The translations under genes were made by a program, and so were the position numbers. 9,553 nt of DNA from Hadesarchaea archaeon. Lineage in GTDB: Archaea > Hadarchaeota > Hadarchaeia > Hadarchaeales > Hadarchaeaceae. The stretch lies in contig JACIWF010000047.1 in the NCBI GenBank assembly GCA_014361095.1, positions 1-9,553 on the forward strand, in the 5' to 3' direction. Position 1 is the stretch's first letter, and each line of letters opens with the position of its first letter. Shown here in pieces: positions 1 through 6,419 of the stretch. A model generated the notes under the pieces. The model ran no database searches. It was given only the letters and a program-made list of their open reading frames with translations, and had not been told where the DNA came from.

Positions 1-1
1 C

Positions 2-826
2 TCGATCATAATCGACGGCAAGGAGATAAAAGTCCTTAATCACAAGGACCCTGCCGAGATTCCTTGGGGCGAGCTGGGCGTTGAATACGTGCTGGAGTCG
101 AGCGGCAAGTTCAAGGATCGGGAGAAGATCGGCAAGCACCTAGACTCCGGCGCCCGCAAGGTGATCATTTCTGCGGCGATAAAAAATCCCGATGTAATGA
201 TAGTTCTGGGAGTTAATCATGAAAACTATGATCCTGACAAACACAATCTGATTTCCATGGCCTCCTGCACCACGAATTGCCTAGCGCCGATGGTGAAAGT
301 CCTCGACGATAAATTTGGTCTGGAAAGAGGGTTTATGACGACGTGCCATGCCGTGACCAACGATCAGAGAATTCTGGATCTCTCACACAAGGATTTGCGG
401 CGAGCCAGGTCTGCAATGACCTCGATAATCCCGACCACCACCGGCGCCGCCACGGCGATAGGAAAGGTTATTCCCAAATTGGCTGGAAAACTGGATGGCA
501 TCGCGCTCAGGGTCCCAGTCGCCGATGGTTCCATAACCGACCTGACAGCGGAACTGAAAACCGAAGTGACTGTGGAGGAGGTAAACCAGGCTTTTAAGGA
601 GGCCGCGGCGGGAGAACTTAATGGCATCCTGGAGTACACGGAGGACCCGATAGTCTCAGCCGATATCGTTGGCAATCCTCACTCCTGCATTATCGATGGT
701 GGCAGCACGATGGTCATGGGTGAAAGGAGCAACTTTACCAAGGTCTTTGGCTGGTATGACAACGAGTGGGGTTACTCCTGCAGGCTGGTAGACCTGTTCA
801 AGTTTGTGGATTCAGGGGGACGCTAG
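2..826 (+). CDS. gap: Glyceraldehyde-3-phosphate dehydrogenase, class I, 5' truncated by window edge
   Basis: This enzyme oxidises glyceraldehyde 3-phosphate to 1,3-bisphosphoglycerate with NAD(P) in cytosolic glycolysis or gluconeogenesis. The frame is open from base 2, so the gene begins outside the window; 274 residues are present. The catalytic segment ASCTTNC has its active cysteine at visible residue 89. The catalytic histidine in MTTCHAVTND is at residue 116, and this 27-residue spacing equals that of known GAPDHs. The segments LRRARSAMTSIIPTTTGAA, LRVPVADGSITDL and the C-terminal WYDNEWGYSCRLVDL are family hallmarks. From the cysteine position about 60 N-terminal residues (the start of the Rossmann fold) are missing, so NAD versus NADP preference cannot be read. 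The SCTTNC type is the bacterial/eukaryotic class I enzyme, not the class II enzyme usual in archaea. Assignment is firm; direction of flux is unknown. Confidence 0.96.
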   Translation, partial: SIIIDGKEIKVLNHKDPAEIPWGELGVEYVLESSGKFKDREKIGKHLDSGARKVIISAAIKNPDVMIVLGVNHENYDPDKHNLISMASCTTNCLAPMVKVLDDKFGLERGFMTTCHAVTNDQRILDLSHKDLRRARSAMTSIIPTTTGAATAIGKVIPKLAGKLDGIALRVPVADGSITDLTAELKTEVTVEEVNQAFKEAAAGELNGILEYTEDPIVSADIVGNPHSCIIDGGSTMVMGERSNFTKVFGWYDNEWGYSCRLVDLFKFVDSGGR

Positions 827-828
827 CG

Positions 829-844
829 AAACCCTTATATTTTT
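829..844 (+). promoter_or_regulatory. Archaeal BRE/TATA promoter of pdxS
   Basis: AAACCCTTATATTTTT lies just after the gap stop codon. Its TATA centre, near 839, is about 40 bp before the pdxS GTG, so a transcript would begin near 865 with a leader of about 15 nt. The first 14 bases are identical to the promoter of the integrase gene at 4605-4618, which supports a real promoter element. Gene pdxS therefore need not depend on gap transcription. Confidence 0.7.
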
Positions 845-878
845 AGCTCTAGGCGATAATTGACATATTGGTGGTTCT

Positions 879-1766
879 GTGGAGATAGTCTTCGGTTCCG
901 AGCGGCTCAAGCGCGGGTTTGCCAAGATGCAAAAGGGCGGGGTCATCATGGATGTCACCAATCCCGAGCAGGCCATCATAGCCGAGGAGGCTGGAGCCGT
1001 TGCCGTCATGGCACTGCAGGCGGTTCCGGCAGATATCCGTGCTTCCGGCGGTGTCGCGCGTATGGCCGATCCTGCCATAATCGAGGCCATAATGGACGCG
1101 GTGACGATCCCAGTCATGGCCAAGTGCCGCATCGGTCATTTTGCTGAGGCTCAAGTTCTCGAGGCCTTAGGAGTTGACATGATAGACGAGAGCGAGGTCC
1201 TCACCGTGGCCGATGAGGAGGCTCATGTTGACAAACGCAAGTTCAAGGTCCCGTTTGTCTGCGGTTCCCGCGATCTTGGGGAGGCTCTGCGCAGGATCAA
1301 CGAGGGAGCGGCCATGATCAGGACAAAGGGCGAGGCCGGCACCGGGAACATAGTTGAGGCCGTGAGGCACATAAAGGTCACCAAACGGCAGATAGCGGAG
1401 CTGGCCGGGATGAGCCGCGACGAACTTGAGGCAAAGGCCCGCGAGTATCGCGTGCCGGTGGAGCTGGTCGAGGAAACCGCGAAGCTTCAGAGGCTTCCGG
1501 TGGTTTGGTTCTGCGCCGGAGGAATAGCCACCCCGGCCGATGCCTCCCTGGTCATGCAGATGGGCGTCGATGGGATCTTCGTCGGTTCAGGCATCTTCAA
1601 GTCAAGCGACCCGGCAAGGATGGCCAAGGCGATCGTCGAGGCAACGAGATATTATGATGATCCAGAGGTGGTCCTTGAGGCCTGCAAGAATCTGCCTCTC
1701 CCGATGAAGGGGATTGATGTCAAGATGCTGAGGCCGGAGGAGCGGCTGCAGGTCAGGGGCATCTGA
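879..1766 (+). CDS. pdxS: Pyridoxal 5'-phosphate synthase, PdxS subunit
   Basis: PdxS is the (beta/alpha)8 synthase of the DXP-independent vitamin B6 pathway. It joins ribose 5-phosphate, glyceraldehyde 3-phosphate and ammonia into PLP, with ammonia supplied by the glutaminase PdxT. The 295-residue length is normal for the family. Family landmarks are GFAKMQKGGVIMDV near the start with the catalytic Asp at 25, MAKCRIGHF with the Schiff-base lysine at 82, MIRTKGEAGTGNIVEAVRH with the second lysine at 150, and the phosphate-binding GVDGIFVGSGIFKS near 230. The GTG at 879 is the only start possible, because an in-frame TGA lies at 861-863; GGTGG at 870-874 is a suitable ribosome binding site. 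No pdxT is present in the window, so the partner must be encoded elsewhere. The gene converges on the transporter gene with only 16 bp between stops, including a short T-run that may aid termination. Confidence 0.97.
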   Translation: MEIVFGSERLKRGFAKMQKGGVIMDVTNPEQAIIAEEAGAVAVMALQAVPADIRASGGVARMADPAIIEAIMDAVTIPVMAKCRIGHFAEAQVLEALGVDMIDESEVLTVADEEAHVDKRKFKVPFVCGSRDLGEALRRINEGAAMIRTKGEAGTGNIVEAVRHIKVTKRQIAELAGMSRDELEAKAREYRVPVELVEETAKLQRLPVVWFCAGGIATPADASLVMQMGVDGIFVGSGIFKSSDPARMAKAIVEATRYYDDPEVVLEACKNLPLPMKGIDVKMLRPEERLQVRGI

Positions 1767-1782
1767 GGACTTTTTGATGGAG

Positions 1783-3030
1783 CTAAATCCAGAACAGCTG
1801 AAGGAGCAGATGGGCTGCCAGTACCGCTGCTATTGTGGGCGCCAGGCCGATTTTTAGGTAGTCCTTTGGTTTCACCCGATAACCTCTCTTTTCCAGCAGA
1901 CCCACTGCAAAAACGTTGGCCGTGGCGCCAACGGGGGTGATGTTTCCGCCGACTCCCGTCCCGATAACCGTTCCATACATCAGAGGATAGGCGAGCCCGG
2001 CCGATCCCAGGGCAACCGCCGCGTTCTTGGCCACCGGAATCATGAGCACGGAGTAGGGGACGTTGTCTATGAAGGAGGAGAGGGCAACCGAGAGCCAGAC
2101 CAAAATCATCAGCGTTATGGCAGCATTGTTGAAGCCGAGGCCGCCGATACCGTGGGCCAAATCACCGAGAATTCCAACCTCATCGATAGCTCCGATCACG
2201 ATGAAAATTCCAATGATGAAGAAGAAAGAGTTCCAGTCAAATTCCTTTATCATCTTGGAGAGATTCTTGAAGCCGAGGAGCACAGAGATCACCCCGACGA
2301 TCAGGCCGATGACACCGGGGCCGACCCTTAGATAGGAGTTCAGGGCGAGTGCAACCACCCCGCAGATGAAAACCACCGTCGGCAGATAGTTCGTCTCAAT
2401 CTTCTCCTTCTCAATGTTGATCTTTGTTTTCATTTTTCTGAAGTGGCAGAGATAAAGGGCGGCCAATCCGATGATGGCGGCGATGGCGGATATTGCACCG
2501 ATGCCCGGCCGGCCCTGAAACCAGTAAAAGTCCAGGAAGGACATCCCTGCCTCGGAGGCCAGAATTATGGCTGGCGGGTCGGCTATCATCGAAACCGTCG
2601 TCACCATGTTGGAGCTGATTGCGATTGAGATCAGGTATAGCAAAAGGGGTGATTTTGTCCTCCTGGCCACTTCCATGGCAATGGGGGCCATGATCAGGAC
2701 CACGCCGACGTTTTCCAGAAAGCTCGAAAGAAAGGCGGTTATGGCGCAGAGGGCGAGCAGCGCCATGCCCTCATTTTTGGTGTTTTGCAGCACGTGTCGG
2801 GCCAGATGTTTGGGAACCCCGCTTTCCGAGAACAGGATGGAAACCATCATGAAGCCCCAGTAGATGCCCAGGACATCCCACCTGATTGCGTTAAGGGCCT
2901 GTTCGGGCGTTAGCACCTTGGTGGGGAGAAGGATAAGGAGGAGGACGGCTGCCGAGGCAATCCCCACGTAGGCGATTTTAACCTTCCTCGATATCGCCAG
3001 GCCATAGCAGCCCACGAAGATCAGCAGCAC
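1783..3030 (-). CDS. ArsB/NhaD-type ion transporter (IT superfamily)
   Basis: This is a polytopic inner-membrane transporter of 415 residues with roughly ten to eleven hydrophobic helices. It resembles the ArsB/NhaD/SLC13 'ion transporter' superfamily, whose members move arsenite, sodium/proton or dicarboxylates. Visible family signatures are the two re-entrant regions: SSFLENVGVVLIMAPIAMEV in the first half and SSFIDNVPYSVLMIPVAKNA in the second. Each is followed by a glycine/proline-rich loop; GTGVGGNITPVGATANV near residue 360 is the second. A charged cytoplasmic loop, KMKTKINIEKEKIE, separates the halves at about residues 195-210. The start is a GTG; the frame is open only a dozen codons further upstream without another ATG, GTG or TTG start. 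A TATA-like element lies 37-47 bp before it. The substrate cannot be decided from sequence, and no ArsR, ArsA or other arsenic gene is nearby, so arsenite export is not specifically supported. Confidence 0.88.
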   Translation of the reverse strand: MLLIFVGCYGLAISRKVKIAYVGIASAAVLLLILLPTKVLTPEQALNAIRWDVLGIYWGFMMVSILFSESGVPKHLARHVLQNTKNEGMALLALCAITAFLSSFLENVGVVLIMAPIAMEVARRTKSPLLLYLISIAISSNMVTTVSMIADPPAIILASEAGMSFLDFYWFQGRPGIGAISAIAAIIGLAALYLCHFRKMKTKINIEKEKIETNYLPTVVFICGVVALALNSYLRVGPGVIGLIVGVISVLLGFKNLSKMIKEFDWNSFFFIIGIFIVIGAIDEVGILGDLAHGIGGLGFNNAAITLMILVWLSVALSSFIDNVPYSVLMIPVAKNAAVALGSAGLAYPLMYGTVIGTGVGGNITPVGATANVFAVGLLEKRGYRVKPKDYLKIGLAPTIAAVLAAHLLLQLFWI

Positions 3031-3066
3031 TATAATTTTCAGCGTTGTGTCGTCCAGAGATACACC

Positions 3067-3077
3067 CTTTTAAAATA
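3067..3077 (-). promoter_or_regulatory. TATA-like promoter of the transporter gene
   Basis: On the minus strand the sequence reads TATTTTAAAAG, centred about 42 bp before the GTG at 3030. Together with the 109-bp gap after apt, this suggests that the transporter is transcribed on its own rather than as the last gene of the mtnP-apt operon. Confidence 0.5.
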
Positions 3078-3139
3078 CCTCCAGCTCGGTTTTAAACTTC
3101 TGGGGCAATCAAAACTTTATCGTTGGCCTGATGAGGTGG

Positions 3140-3667
3140 TCATCCTTCAGGGGTATCGATCTTTATCAGTGAAAATACATCGTACTTGTTTCCAATGGTC
3201 TCCCTTCCCCTGAGGTAGCCGAGCTCGATGAGAAAACCGATGCCCACAATCTTGCCGCCAAGGCTTTCAACGAGATCAATGTTGGCCTTCATCGTGCCCC
3301 CCGTCGCCAGGAGATCGTCGACGAGCAGGACATTTTGGCCCGGTTCTATGGCATCCTCGTGAATTTCAATTGTGTCGGGCTCGTATTCCTTCTGATAGGT
3401 GTAGCAGACGCAGGCGGCGGGCAGCTTACCCTTTTTTCTGATGGGGACAAAGCCGGCGCCGAGCTCGTAGGCCAGCGGAGCAGCGATTATAAACCCCCTG
3501 GCCTCGTTGGAAACCACCACGTCTATTTTTCTATCCTTGAAGTGGTCGGCCAGGAGCCGGATGGCCTCCCGGAAGGCCTCCCGGTCCTTTAGCAGCGGGG
3601 TGATGTCCCAGAAGACCACGCCCTTGAACTCCGGGATTCTCCTGATTTTTGATTTAAGATCCAGCAC
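3140..3667 (-). CDS. apt: Adenine phosphoribosyltransferase
   Basis: APT converts adenine and PRPP to AMP and pyrophosphate in cytosolic purine salvage. The 175-residue protein has the usual family length. It shows FWDITPLLKD at 19-28, the EARGFI segment at 55-60, the flexible-loop region AGFVPIRKKGKLP at 71-83, and the PRPP-binding motif VLLVDDLLATGGT at 113-125. The start is a GTG preceded by a strong GAGGTGG site (3672-3678) with 4 nt spacing. Only 12 bp separate it from the mtnP stop, so the two are almost certainly one operon: MtnP releases adenine and this enzyme recycles it. Some archaeal proteins close to APT act on hypoxanthine or guanine instead; the neighbour makes adenine the likelier base. 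Confidence 0.92.
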   Translation of the reverse strand: MLDLKSKIRRIPEFKGVVFWDITPLLKDREAFREAIRLLADHFKDRKIDVVVSNEARGFIIAAPLAYELGAGFVPIRKKGKLPAACVCYTYQKEYEPDTIEIHEDAIEPGQNVLLVDDLLATGGTMKANIDLVESLGGKIVGIGFLIELGYLRGRETIGNKYDVFSLIKIDTPEG

Positions 3668-3679
3668 CGAACCACCTCT

Positions 3680-4465
3680 TCAAACAAAGGCATTTTTCAG
3701 CGCACTTTTGCATTCACAGCTCCTCTCTTGTGGTATAAGTGCCACGGTTTCAGCGATCAGGCGCTTGACCTTTTCCAGGTTGTTTCTCATCGTCCTCAGA
3801 ACCTCCTCGGTGCTCACAGGGTGTTCCTTCCACACGTCGTAGTCGGTGACGGTGGCTATGGAGGCGTAGCATATCTCGGCCTCACGGGCCAGGACGCATT
3901 CCGGGACCAGGGTCATGCCGATTACATCCGCGCCCCAGCTCTGGAACATCCTGGATTCAGCCTTGGTGGAGAATCTGGGCCCCTCGATGCACACATAAGT
4001 CCCCGTTGGGTGGGCCTCGATGCCGGTCCTTTTTGCCGCCTCCAGCAGGGTTTTCCTGAGTTCAGGGCACATCGGTTCGGCCACGGAGATGTGGCACACC
4101 TTGTCCCCTGTGTAAAAGGATTCCTCTCGCCTAGTGGTTCGGTCAATGAACTGATCCACGAAGACGATATCTCCGGGCCGGTATTCTTCCTTTAAGGAGC
4201 CCACGGCCGACGGTGCGAGGATTCTGGTCACGCCGAGCTGTTTCATCGCGAAAATGTTTGCCCGGTAGTTGATGTCGGTCGGTCTGATGGTGTGTTTTTT
4301 ACCATGTCTGGGGAGAAAAGCCAGCTTTCTCCCGTTCAGCTCCCCCAGGGTTATGGCATCCGAAGGGCGTCCGTAAGGGGTTTCCACCTCGATTTCTTCA
4401 ATGTTCTTGAGAAGCTTCGGGTCGTATAGACCGGTGCCACCGATAATCCCGATTTCAGCCCTCAT
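3680..4465 (-). CDS. mtnP: S-methyl-5'-thioadenosine phosphorylase
   Basis: This cytosolic enzyme cleaves methylthioadenosine, the by-product of polyamine synthesis, with phosphate to give adenine and methylthioribose 1-phosphate. The 261-residue protein has the nucleoside phosphorylase fold. Landmarks are the phosphate loop IGGTGLYD at 8-15, PRHGKKH at 52-58, CIEGPRFSTKAESR at 159-172, and GMTLVPE at 183-189. TDYD at 207-210 places aspartates at 208 and 210, where 6-amino purine-specific enzymes have them. The C-terminal CECKSAL resembles archaeal members of the family. The start is an ATG about 30 bp downstream of a TATA box, suggesting a leaderless message. The gene is the first of an operon with apt. 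A 6-oxopurine phosphorylase is the main alternative; the two aspartates argue against it. Confidence 0.93.
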   Translation of the reverse strand: MRAEIGIIGGTGLYDPKLLKNIEEIEVETPYGRPSDAITLGELNGRKLAFLPRHGKKHTIRPTDINYRANIFAMKQLGVTRILAPSAVGSLKEEYRPGDIVFVDQFIDRTTRREESFYTGDKVCHISVAEPMCPELRKTLLEAAKRTGIEAHPTGTYVCIEGPRFSTKAESRMFQSWGADVIGMTLVPECVLAREAEICYASIATVTDYDVWKEHPVSTEEVLRTMRNNLEKVKRLIAETVALIPQERSCECKSALKNAFV

Positions 4466-4477
4466 ACCTATTAGTTT

Positions 4478-4487
4478 CTCGATCGAG
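4478..4487. promoter_or_regulatory. Palindrome between mtnP TATA box and start
   Basis: CTCGATCGAG is a perfect 10-bp palindrome located between the TATA box and the start of mtnP, where a repressor would block transcription initiation. A palindrome this short can occur by chance, and no second copy was seen in the window. Confidence 0.25.
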
Positions 4488-4490
4488 GCC

Positions 4491-4500
4491 TATAAAAATA
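4491..4500 (-). promoter_or_regulatory. TATA box of the mtnP-apt operon
   Basis: The minus strand reads TATTTTTATA, centred 30 bp before the mtnP ATG. That spacing puts the transcript start within a few bases of the start codon, typical of archaeal leaderless genes. Confidence 0.65.
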
Positions 4501-4597
4501 ACGAGTTGGTTCGAGTGCAGACCGGTCAAAATTAATTTTGGGTCCAACGTTCGACATGGTTTTCATTGGCGGGCCCGTCGGGTTCCACCGCACTTTT

Positions 4598-4618
4598 GGG
4601 TTCAAAACCCTTATATTT
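4598..4618 (+). promoter_or_regulatory. BRE/TATA promoter of the integrase gene, with adjacent inverted repeat
   Basis: AAACCCTTATATTT at 4605-4618 is identical over 14 bases to the pdxS promoter and is centred about 27 bp before the ATG at 4640, implying a leaderless transcript. A small perfect inverted repeat, GGGTT-CAA-AACCC (4598-4610), overlaps its upstream half and could bind a regulator. A near copy of its left part, TTTTGGGTCCAA (4536-4547), matches TTTTGGGTTCAA (4594-4605) at 11 of 12 bases. Confidence 0.6.
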
Positions 4619-4639
4619 GGGGCGGAAAATATCGTTTTG

Positions 4640-5923
4640 ATGCCGATCCAAAGAGTCAAGTATAAGTTTCTCCTGGAAGATCCCGATGTCCAGAGGTGGT
4701 ACCGGAACCTCGCCAGGGGTTCGCGGGTGACCGCCGATGTCTACCTGCGGAGGCTGGGCGGGTTCTGCGCCGAACGCAAGATAACACCGAAAGAACTCGC
4801 GTCAATGGAGCAGAAGGAACTGGAGGATCTTCTCCTGGACGCGGTCGACGAACTTGAGGCACAGGGCAGTGCCGGCAGCTACATAAAATCAATTTTGAAA
4901 GCGCTGAAGTCCTGGCTCCGCCACAACCGCCGCGAAATTAAGGTGAAAATAAAGATCAAGGGGGCGGAGGAAACCCCGTCCTTGCGCGACGAGAGAGTCC
5001 CGACCAGAAACGAGCTTCTCCGCATTCTGCTTGCGGGAGACAAAAAGACGAGGGCGGCCTCGGCATTGATGGCCTTTTCCGGGCTGAGACCGGAAACGCT
5101 CGGGAACTACGACGGGAGCGACGGATTGAGGGTGGGAGACCTCCCCGAGATGTCTGTCTCAGACGGCGGTGTCAAGTTCGCCCGCATCCCGACGCTCGTT
5201 GTGGTGAGAGAATCGCTGAGCAAGGCCAGGCACCGCTACTTCACCTTCCTCGGTGAAGAGGGCTGCCGGTACCTCAGGGAGTATCTGGAGGACCGAATGA
5301 AGCAGGGGGAAAAGATTAACAGCAGCTCGCCGGTGATCACACCAAAGCTCCGCATGAAACCGTTCATCAGGACCGTCAATATTGGAGATATGATCAGGAC
5401 CACCATCAGAAAGGCGGGCTTCCCCTGGCGCCCCTACGTGCTCCGCTCCTACTTCGACACCCAGCTCATGATCGCCGAGAACGCTGGAAAGGTGATCAGG
5501 GACTACAGGCAGTTCTGGATGGGGCACAAGGGGGACATAGAGGCCAGGTACACCACGAACAAGCACAGGCTGCCGGAGAACGTCGTGGAGGATATGAGGG
5601 TTTCCTACCAGAGGTGCCAGGAGTACCTGCAGACCACGGTTCCGGAGGCGCCCAGCGAGGATAAAATCAGGAATGAGTTCAAGAAGCACCTGCTGCTGGT
5701 CGTCGGTTTCAGCCCCGTGGAGGTGGAAAAAATAAACCTGTCGACGATAAAGGAAGAGGAGTTTCAGGGCATGATCAGGCAAAAGCTGCTGACCCTGATG
5801 GAAAACAACGGGGCGCGACAGAAGATAGTGCCGATTGAGGAGATCGAGAAGTACATAGAGAAAGGTTGGGAGTTCGTCGCCGCCCTGCCCAACGGGAAAG
5901 CTGTGATAAGGCTCCCGGCATAG
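4640..5923 (+). CDS. Tyrosine recombinase (archaeal integrase type)
   Basis: This is a site-specific DNA recombinase that cuts and rejoins DNA through a tyrosine-DNA link. Residues about 10-105 form a helical core-binding domain. The catalytic domain shows arginine 150 (FSGLRPETLG), a lysine at 195 before HRYFTF, arginine 269 (YVLRSYFDT), histidine 296 (WMGHKGDIE) and the nucleophile tyrosine 304 (ARYTT). The usual His of the HxxR box is replaced (YVLR), as I recall for archaeal relatives. The 90-residue tail ends in KGWEFVAALPNGKAVIRLPA, also typical of archaeal integrases. I place the start at 4640 because the TATA box lies 27 bp before it; an open extension back to 4538 would cover the promoter and is unlikely to be translated. 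At 427 residues it is longer than XerA-like chromosome-dimer resolvases. It may belong to an integrated element, but no attachment repeats or other element genes are visible. Confidence 0.9.
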   Translation: MPIQRVKYKFLLEDPDVQRWYRNLARGSRVTADVYLRRLGGFCAERKITPKELASMEQKELEDLLLDAVDELEAQGSAGSYIKSILKALKSWLRHNRREIKVKIKIKGAEETPSLRDERVPTRNELLRILLAGDKKTRAASALMAFSGLRPETLGNYDGSDGLRVGDLPEMSVSDGGVKFARIPTLVVVRESLSKARHRYFTFLGEEGCRYLREYLEDRMKQGEKINSSSPVITPKLRMKPFIRTVNIGDMIRTTIRKAGFPWRPYVLRSYFDTQLMIAENAGKVIRDYRQFWMGHKGDIEARYTTNKHRLPENVVEDMRVSYQRCQEYLQTTVPEAPSEDKIRNEFKKHLLLVVGFSPVEVEKINLSTIKEEEFQGMIRQKLLTLMENNGARQKIVPIEEIEKYIEKGWEFVAALPNGKAVIRLPA

Positions 5924-5937
5924 GCGGCAGTTTGCTT

Positions 5938-5953
5938 AAGTTTATACAAACTT
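5938..5953. terminator. Inverted repeat between two convergent genes
   Basis: AAGTTT-ATAC-AAACTT is a perfect 6-bp inverted repeat overlapping the stop codon of the minus-strand hypothetical gene and lying 15 bp after the integrase stop. The position suits a two-way terminator, but the stem is weak and archaeal termination depends mostly on T-runs. Confidence 0.25.
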
Positions 5954-6307
5954 CACCTTTTCGCTCCCGTCCTCGTAAACGTGCCCGGCGAGCTCGTAGA
6001 TCCTTTCGGGAGCTGAGGACCTGACCGCGAATATGTCTATGGCCACGCCCATCCTCGGCGCGGCCCCGATCGCCTGCATGAAGTCCACGTTGTCCGGGTC
6101 CACCTCGGTAATCTCTACGACGTACTCCATGCCGAAGGGACCTTTTCCGAGTCTGACCGTCTCGCAGGCATCGGGGTTGCCGACCACCTTTGCAATTTTC
6201 TCCAACAGCTCCCTGTAGCGAGTCCCGATCTTTTCGGCGAACCAGCTCAGCTCCTTCGCCGTGACGCCGTGGTACTCCGCCCAGCCCGGCACTATCCAGA
6301 TCAGCAT
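5942..6307 (-). CDS. Hypothetical protein, 121 aa, family not recognised
   Basis: I do not recognise this protein. It is probably soluble and acidic, with no signal peptide and no long hydrophobic segment. It begins with a short hydrophobic strand (LIWIVPGW), continues into a helical stretch up to about residue 43, and ends with alternating strands (YVVEITEVD, GVAIDIFAV, VKFV). This looks like a small alpha/beta domain. No catalytic motif stands out. The start is an ATG preceded by GGTG at 6311-6314 on the complementary strand, a plausible ribosome binding site. It converges on the integrase with 18 bp between and diverges from the Cas12f gene across 112 bp. Its base composition matches the host-like genes to the left, so it is more likely a resident gene than part of the CRISPR locus. 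Confidence 0.7.
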   Translation of the reverse strand: MLIWIVPGWAEYHGVTAKELSWFAEKIGTRYRELLEKIAKVVGNPDACETVRLGKGPFGMEYVVEITEVDPDNVDFMQAIGAAPRMGVAIDIFAVRSSAPERIYELAGHVYEDGSEKVKFV

Positions 6308-6385
6308 CCGCGCACCGAGAACCGTTGCCGGGGGGCGTTTTTACAGGTTAACAATGATTTACGGGTTTTTCATCCGTGAGTTCCG

Positions 6386-6394
6386 CTTTATATT
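6386..6394 (+). promoter_or_regulatory. TATA box of the cas12f gene
   Basis: CTTTATATT is centred 30 bp before the ATG at 6420, which predicts a transcript starting within a few bases of the start codon. This element is the main reason for choosing that start rather than in-frame codons further upstream, which overlap the opposing gene at 5942-6307. Confidence 0.65.
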
Positions 6395-6419
6395 CAATAG
6401 TTCGGCTAATAGAATTTTG

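Noticed and set aside
812..1154. Minus-strand and alternative-frame open frames over the start of pdxS
   Set aside because: They are shadows of pdxS, whose own frame carries every conserved motif.
4591..4620. GGTTCAAAACC resembling a tRNA T-arm, hence a tRNA fragment at an attachment site
   Set aside because: Only three base pairs of T-stem form, no acceptor or anticodon arm is present, and the same AAACCCTTATATTT occurs at the pdxS promoter, so it is better explained as a promoter.
4538..4639. An earlier in-frame start for the integrase
   Set aside because: The extra 34 codons contain the promoter and inverted repeat; the TATA spacing points to 4640.
5159..5782. A 207-codon open frame on the minus strand within the integrase
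   Set aside because: It is antisense to a well-supported gene, its composition follows from GC-rich codons, and it has no recognisable domain.
6261..6419. An N-terminal extension of the Cas12f-like protein by 53 residues
   Set aside because: It overlaps the opposing gene and covers the TATA box at 6386-6394; the ATG at 6420 has the right promoter spacing and starts the conserved part.
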